DNA of 64,000 nt from Adineta steineri (Eukaryota; Rotifera; Eurotatoria; Adinetida; Adinetidae). Position 1 is the first letter of the stretch. The number at the start of each line of letters is the position of its first letter. The notes beneath the pieces are model-generated. The model saw only the letters and a program-made list of their open reading frames with translations, had not been told where the DNA came from and did not search any database. The position numbers and the translations under genes are program-made. The DNA lies in the NCBI GenBank assembly GCA_905250115.1, contig CAJNOI010000196.1, positions 62,001 through 126,000 on the forward strand. Direction: 5' to 3'. Below, in pieces: positions 60,332-64,000 of this stretch.

Positions 60332-63300
60332 TAAACGAAAAAAACGAATAATATGTAGTAATAGTAGTAATTAAACACAGCCAAGCGAATTCTATTTTCT
60401 ATCTCGCGTTTATAACAACACTAGAATAGATTTATTCAATTCATTCATTCATTCATACAGTTCTTTTTTTTTCTTGTATGTTGTGTCTTTTTCTATAATT
60501 AATAATTGTCGTCTTTTCTTTCCATTTTGTTTTTATTAAAAATATAGAAATGTCACTAATTAATCTATATGATATTGCACTATTGTTGATATAAAATAAT
60601 TAACTTCTTATTATTTCAACAAACAAAGATATATGTATACATACTTTTTCAAGTATCTATTCTCTTTCTATTATGTCATTCTTTGTATAGTCCTATAAGA
60701 TAAAACATGGTATATACATTATGAACAGTTTTATCTATAGTAGTTTGATTAATTGAATTGATATTACATATTAAAGTATCTAGAATATTGCAAGATTATA
60801 TTTTATCTTGTTTTAAAATGGTCATGACAGATATGAAGAGTTAAGCAAAATTCAGAAAGAATTTTTCTTGTTCAAACATATATAAGTGGAACGGACATAA
60901 GTATTATCATGTACGATATGAATATATTGCTTTAATTAATGACACATCTGATTAATCTCACAAGTAGAATTAGTTTTTATAAGAATATCATCAAAATAAA
61001 AAAATCTCGTATTCTGTGAAACAATTTTCAGACTCAAACAGAAAAAATGTCATTCAATGTTGTTAAAAACACAATTCAGATACATGTCTTAGTAACATAA
61101 CAAGCACAACTCGTAAAACTTCATAACCTTATTTCAAACCTTGATCAGTGAATTAATTTTATTATCAATATATAACAATTGTCCAATATTTCAGTTATTA
61201 TTACCTGCTCATACATGTAAACTATTGATTTAAAACAATTCGTATATAAGACGAATGTTGTAGATTGTTTATCTTAAAGTTTTTTCATGAGCTTTGATTG
61301 TAATATGAATAAATGATTGGTTCGGTAGTAATTGGTATTGACCTTACACGAGTGCAAATAGTACATTCAATATAAAGATAATAAATTTATACCTTTTTTT
61401 ATTGATTGTTAAAATATATAAAATGTATTTTTAGTTTTGTTTTTTATTGAGTAGTGTAAGTTAAAAATAAATCTGTTAACAGCTATGAAAAGAATCTATT
61501 TTCCTAGCAGTCGACATGATTATTTAATAGTCTAAAAATTGAAGATGTTTGAATAATAAACTTTTATTATTTTATCGCGTTTTGGATTAAAAAGGACGTT
61601 TTTATAACAGTTGTTGTCGCGTACTCAGAATTACTTGAAGATAATAGAAATGATTATTTTATATAGTTTTCTCAATAAACAGGATTATTATGATAAGATA
61701 AATCATAGATTTAGTTATAGCAAATAAAAGTAAAATTTACTGTTAATCATTTAAAGCGTGAAGAGTTTGTAAAAAATTCTACGAACATTAAAAAGAGTAA
61801 AAAATCAATTACTTCAATTTTCTATATAATATTTAATTCTTTATTGAATCATATGAGTGACATCTTCATCAATAAACATTTTTAAATGATTTTGATGGTG
61901 TTCAAAACCGAAAGATTTAATCATGTGAAAAATCAAAGCAATGATTGATATTTGATTTATTGTATTTTACATTTTTCGTATATTGAATCTATAAATAGAC
62001 ATACAGTCAAAGTTAATAATAGTATTTAAATGTGTAAAGCTTATCGCATTGATGATAAATTGTATCAATAAACTATCACGCACAGATATAGACAAATGTT
62101 TTGCCATTGACAGTTAAGCGATGATTAATCCCGTGGGTTATTGAATTAAAAAACAACTTCAATTTTTTTTTCTTGTTAATTTACGCATGTCGATTAGCAA
62201 CATTAGTATGACGTGTATATCATTCTATTTTTACTTCGATGGTACAATTATGATTGAAATATATGTGGGAAAATGGCACATACAAGAAAAAAAGCATGAA
62301 ATAAAACATTGACATAGTCTATTCAGGTAGAGAAAATGTGGCTCAAAGGTTGATTTTTTATATTTATATATGTTAATTGTTGTTCTGGGTATGGCGATAA
62401 ACATATGCCTACAGATTTTACGAGACATAAAAAAATTCCTTTTGAAAAAGCAATAATTCGATACGAAAAATCGTCCGAAATTTTTGTTGTTTCTTTCTTA
62501 TGACCGATGGTATGATCATCAATTGGTTGTATGAACTCAATCAATATGACTAAAATCATATATCTTTCTTTTTTTTTTCAAGTTCACATCAGTATATTTT
62601 ATTTGTATATGTACATATATACTTATTGAAAAGGAACGGCAACATTGATAGTCTTTCTCTTTTTTTTTCATTATTCGAATATATACATATAGGTATGCTT
62701 TGAAAATGAATTTATTTTGTCCTTCAATAGCTGTAACATTGAAGAGAATGATGGTTTGCGTTGGTATGTGCTGTGCGTTGATGATATGTGTGCATTTTAT
62801 GCGCAGTACATAGAAGGAGAAAAAGAGAGAGTGCGCGCGCGCGAAAGAGACATAGCAGAGTTGACGAAAAGAAAAGTACACTCTAGGAGTGACAAGCAGT
62901 AAAGAAAAAAATTCCATTAACATAAAACATATATCGAAATAGAATAAATGCTACATCGTTTTATATTTAAGTTTGTATAGGTAGAAAGATCATGTGAATA
63001 TTGTTAACTTAAAGTACATATTGATATGTTAGTCTTGCTTTTTGACCGTGACATGTATGAGAATAAACAGGTTGAGACCTATCTAACATTTCTATTATAT
63101 ATATATATGTATATGTAGTTTTAAATGAACAAGAAATGAGTGACCGAGTTTATTACTATTATGACTGAACAAGGGAGTACAGTGAGTTAGTAAGAAGAAA
63201 GAAAGAAGAGAAAAAGAATAATAAAAGAACTGTAACCGCACCAGAGAGTAACGAATGAAGAAAAAGTTGCATCGACTACAAACGAGCACACGCAACAGCT

Positions 63301-63627
63301 CCTTCGACTTGCGCCATTCGTCATTTGCTGTGCTTCTTCTTCTTCTTCTTCTTCTTCTTCTTCTTCTTCTTTTACCTACTTCTTCTCTTTACCGTCACCG
63401 GTTTTACGACTGCAGTTGCTGTTAAAATAAAGAATGAAAAAGAAAAAAAAAAACGGAGAAAAAAAAAGAGCCTCCATCAATATACTCGTCAACTCAAACA
63501 TTTTTCTCTTTTTTTAACACTTTTACATAATTCGTCTCAGCATCTATATACTACTACTGACTTGTCATTCGTTCTTTTAAATTAGTTTTTATATACTTAA
63601 AAATCACACAAATTATTTCAAAATAAA
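60332..63627. other. Intergenic
   Basis: About 3.3 kb between the VWC-Ig gene and the candidate signal-peptide exon. AT-rich, no supported gene. Confidence 0.45.
63333..63371 (+). repeat. (CTT)n microsatellite
   Basis: About 13 CTT units, upstream of the candidate signal-peptide exon. Confidence 0.95.
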
Positions 63628-63679
63628 ATGGTTGTCTTTTGGAAAATCATCATAAGTGTCTTATTACTCTATACTATTG
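63628..63679 (+). CDS. Candidate signal-peptide exon of a gene running off the right edge
   Basis: ATG 63628-63630 encodes MVVFWKIIISVLLLYTI followed by a strong donor (ATTG|GTAAGTG). The composition is a typical signal peptide, and other secreted-protein genes in this window are similarly split after the leader. The next exon is not identifiable before 64000. Confidence 0.5.
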
Positions 63680-64000
63680 GTAAGTGTTATAGTTTGTTAT
63701 CTTTTTCTTTTTTTTCTCAGAGTAGGTGTGAGACAAGTAGATATCCTTGAGTATATGTCGACAACATACACATAAAAATTAAAATAGTGCCTATTTTTTT
63801 ATGAAGTTTCAAAAGACATTCTTTTTGTTAATTTGAAATTAACAAGGATAAAAAAAACGAATGATTTTATTATCTTTGAATAAATCTACTTTCGTCGAAA
63901 GAAGATGAAGCAAAGGTTAGACAAGGATCAACAAGAAATCTATATACAATCGTATGTATGTATGCATGACAACATATTGACAATGACCTTTTCCATGAGA

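Noticed and set aside
62537..62923. 128-codon open frame, minus strand
   Set aside because: AT-rich, low-complexity, no domain or splice context.

Overview
This window looks like nuclear DNA from a small-genome invertebrate, most likely a bdelloid rotifer of the Rotaria/Adineta type. The evidence is strong AT richness, many very short GT-AG introns (often 50-70 nt), clear metazoan housekeeping genes (proteasome alpha-6, TRAP-alpha, methylmalonyl-CoA epimerase, RhoGAP, GLTP-type lipid transfer, NIPA-type transporter, cadherin), and a B-box/coiled-coil protein of a style I associate with bdelloids. The species assignment is inference. There is no sign of prokaryotic operons, CRISPR, rRNA or tRNA.

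Layout. 1-0.54 kb: 3' end of a single-pass membrane protein gene (+). 0.6-2.2 kb (-): a TRIM-like RING/B-box/coiled-coil protein that ends in a ubiquitin-like domain. 3.0-3.8 kb (+): MCEE. 5.1-10 kb (-): an ARHGAP6-like RhoGAP. 14.7-15.5 kb (-): unknown basic protein. 17.5-18.8 kb (+): ceramide-1-phosphate/glycolipid transfer protein. 20.5-23.3 kb (-): LRR-like type I membrane protein with a phase-symmetric exon of tyrosine/proline repeats. 23.3-32.5 kb: a 9-kb gene-poor stretch full of low-complexity DNA. 32.5-34.0 kb (-): NIPA-like transporter. 36.0-39.4 kb: divergent PSMA6 (-) and SSR1/TRAP-alpha (+), 395 bp apart. 40.0-40.9 kb (+): unknown serine-rich protein. 41.2-44.5 kb: tandem duplication carrying two small membrane proteins (-). 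45.1-48.8 kb (-): a short protocadherin-like gene whose intron holds a hAT-type MITE. 52.4-53.4 kb (-): unknown basic protein with repeated RKSF-like motifs. 55.3-55.5 kb (+): 69-aa protein. 55.7-57.0 kb (-): B-box/coiled-coil/propeller-like protein. 59.1-60.3 kb (+): secreted VWC-Ig protein with PQ-repeat linkers. 63.6 kb (+): probable signal-peptide exon of a gene running off the right edge.

The genes do not form one pathway; this is an ordinary stretch of chromosome. Its most distinctive features are the RING-to-UBL architecture, the symmetric repeat exon, the tandem duplication of small membrane proteins with conserved flanks, the MITE with a perfect 8-bp target-site duplication, and a cluster of palindromes in a TRIM-like intron. 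I found no convincing wholly new biological system. Splice junctions were worked out by hand from GT/AG sites and phase.
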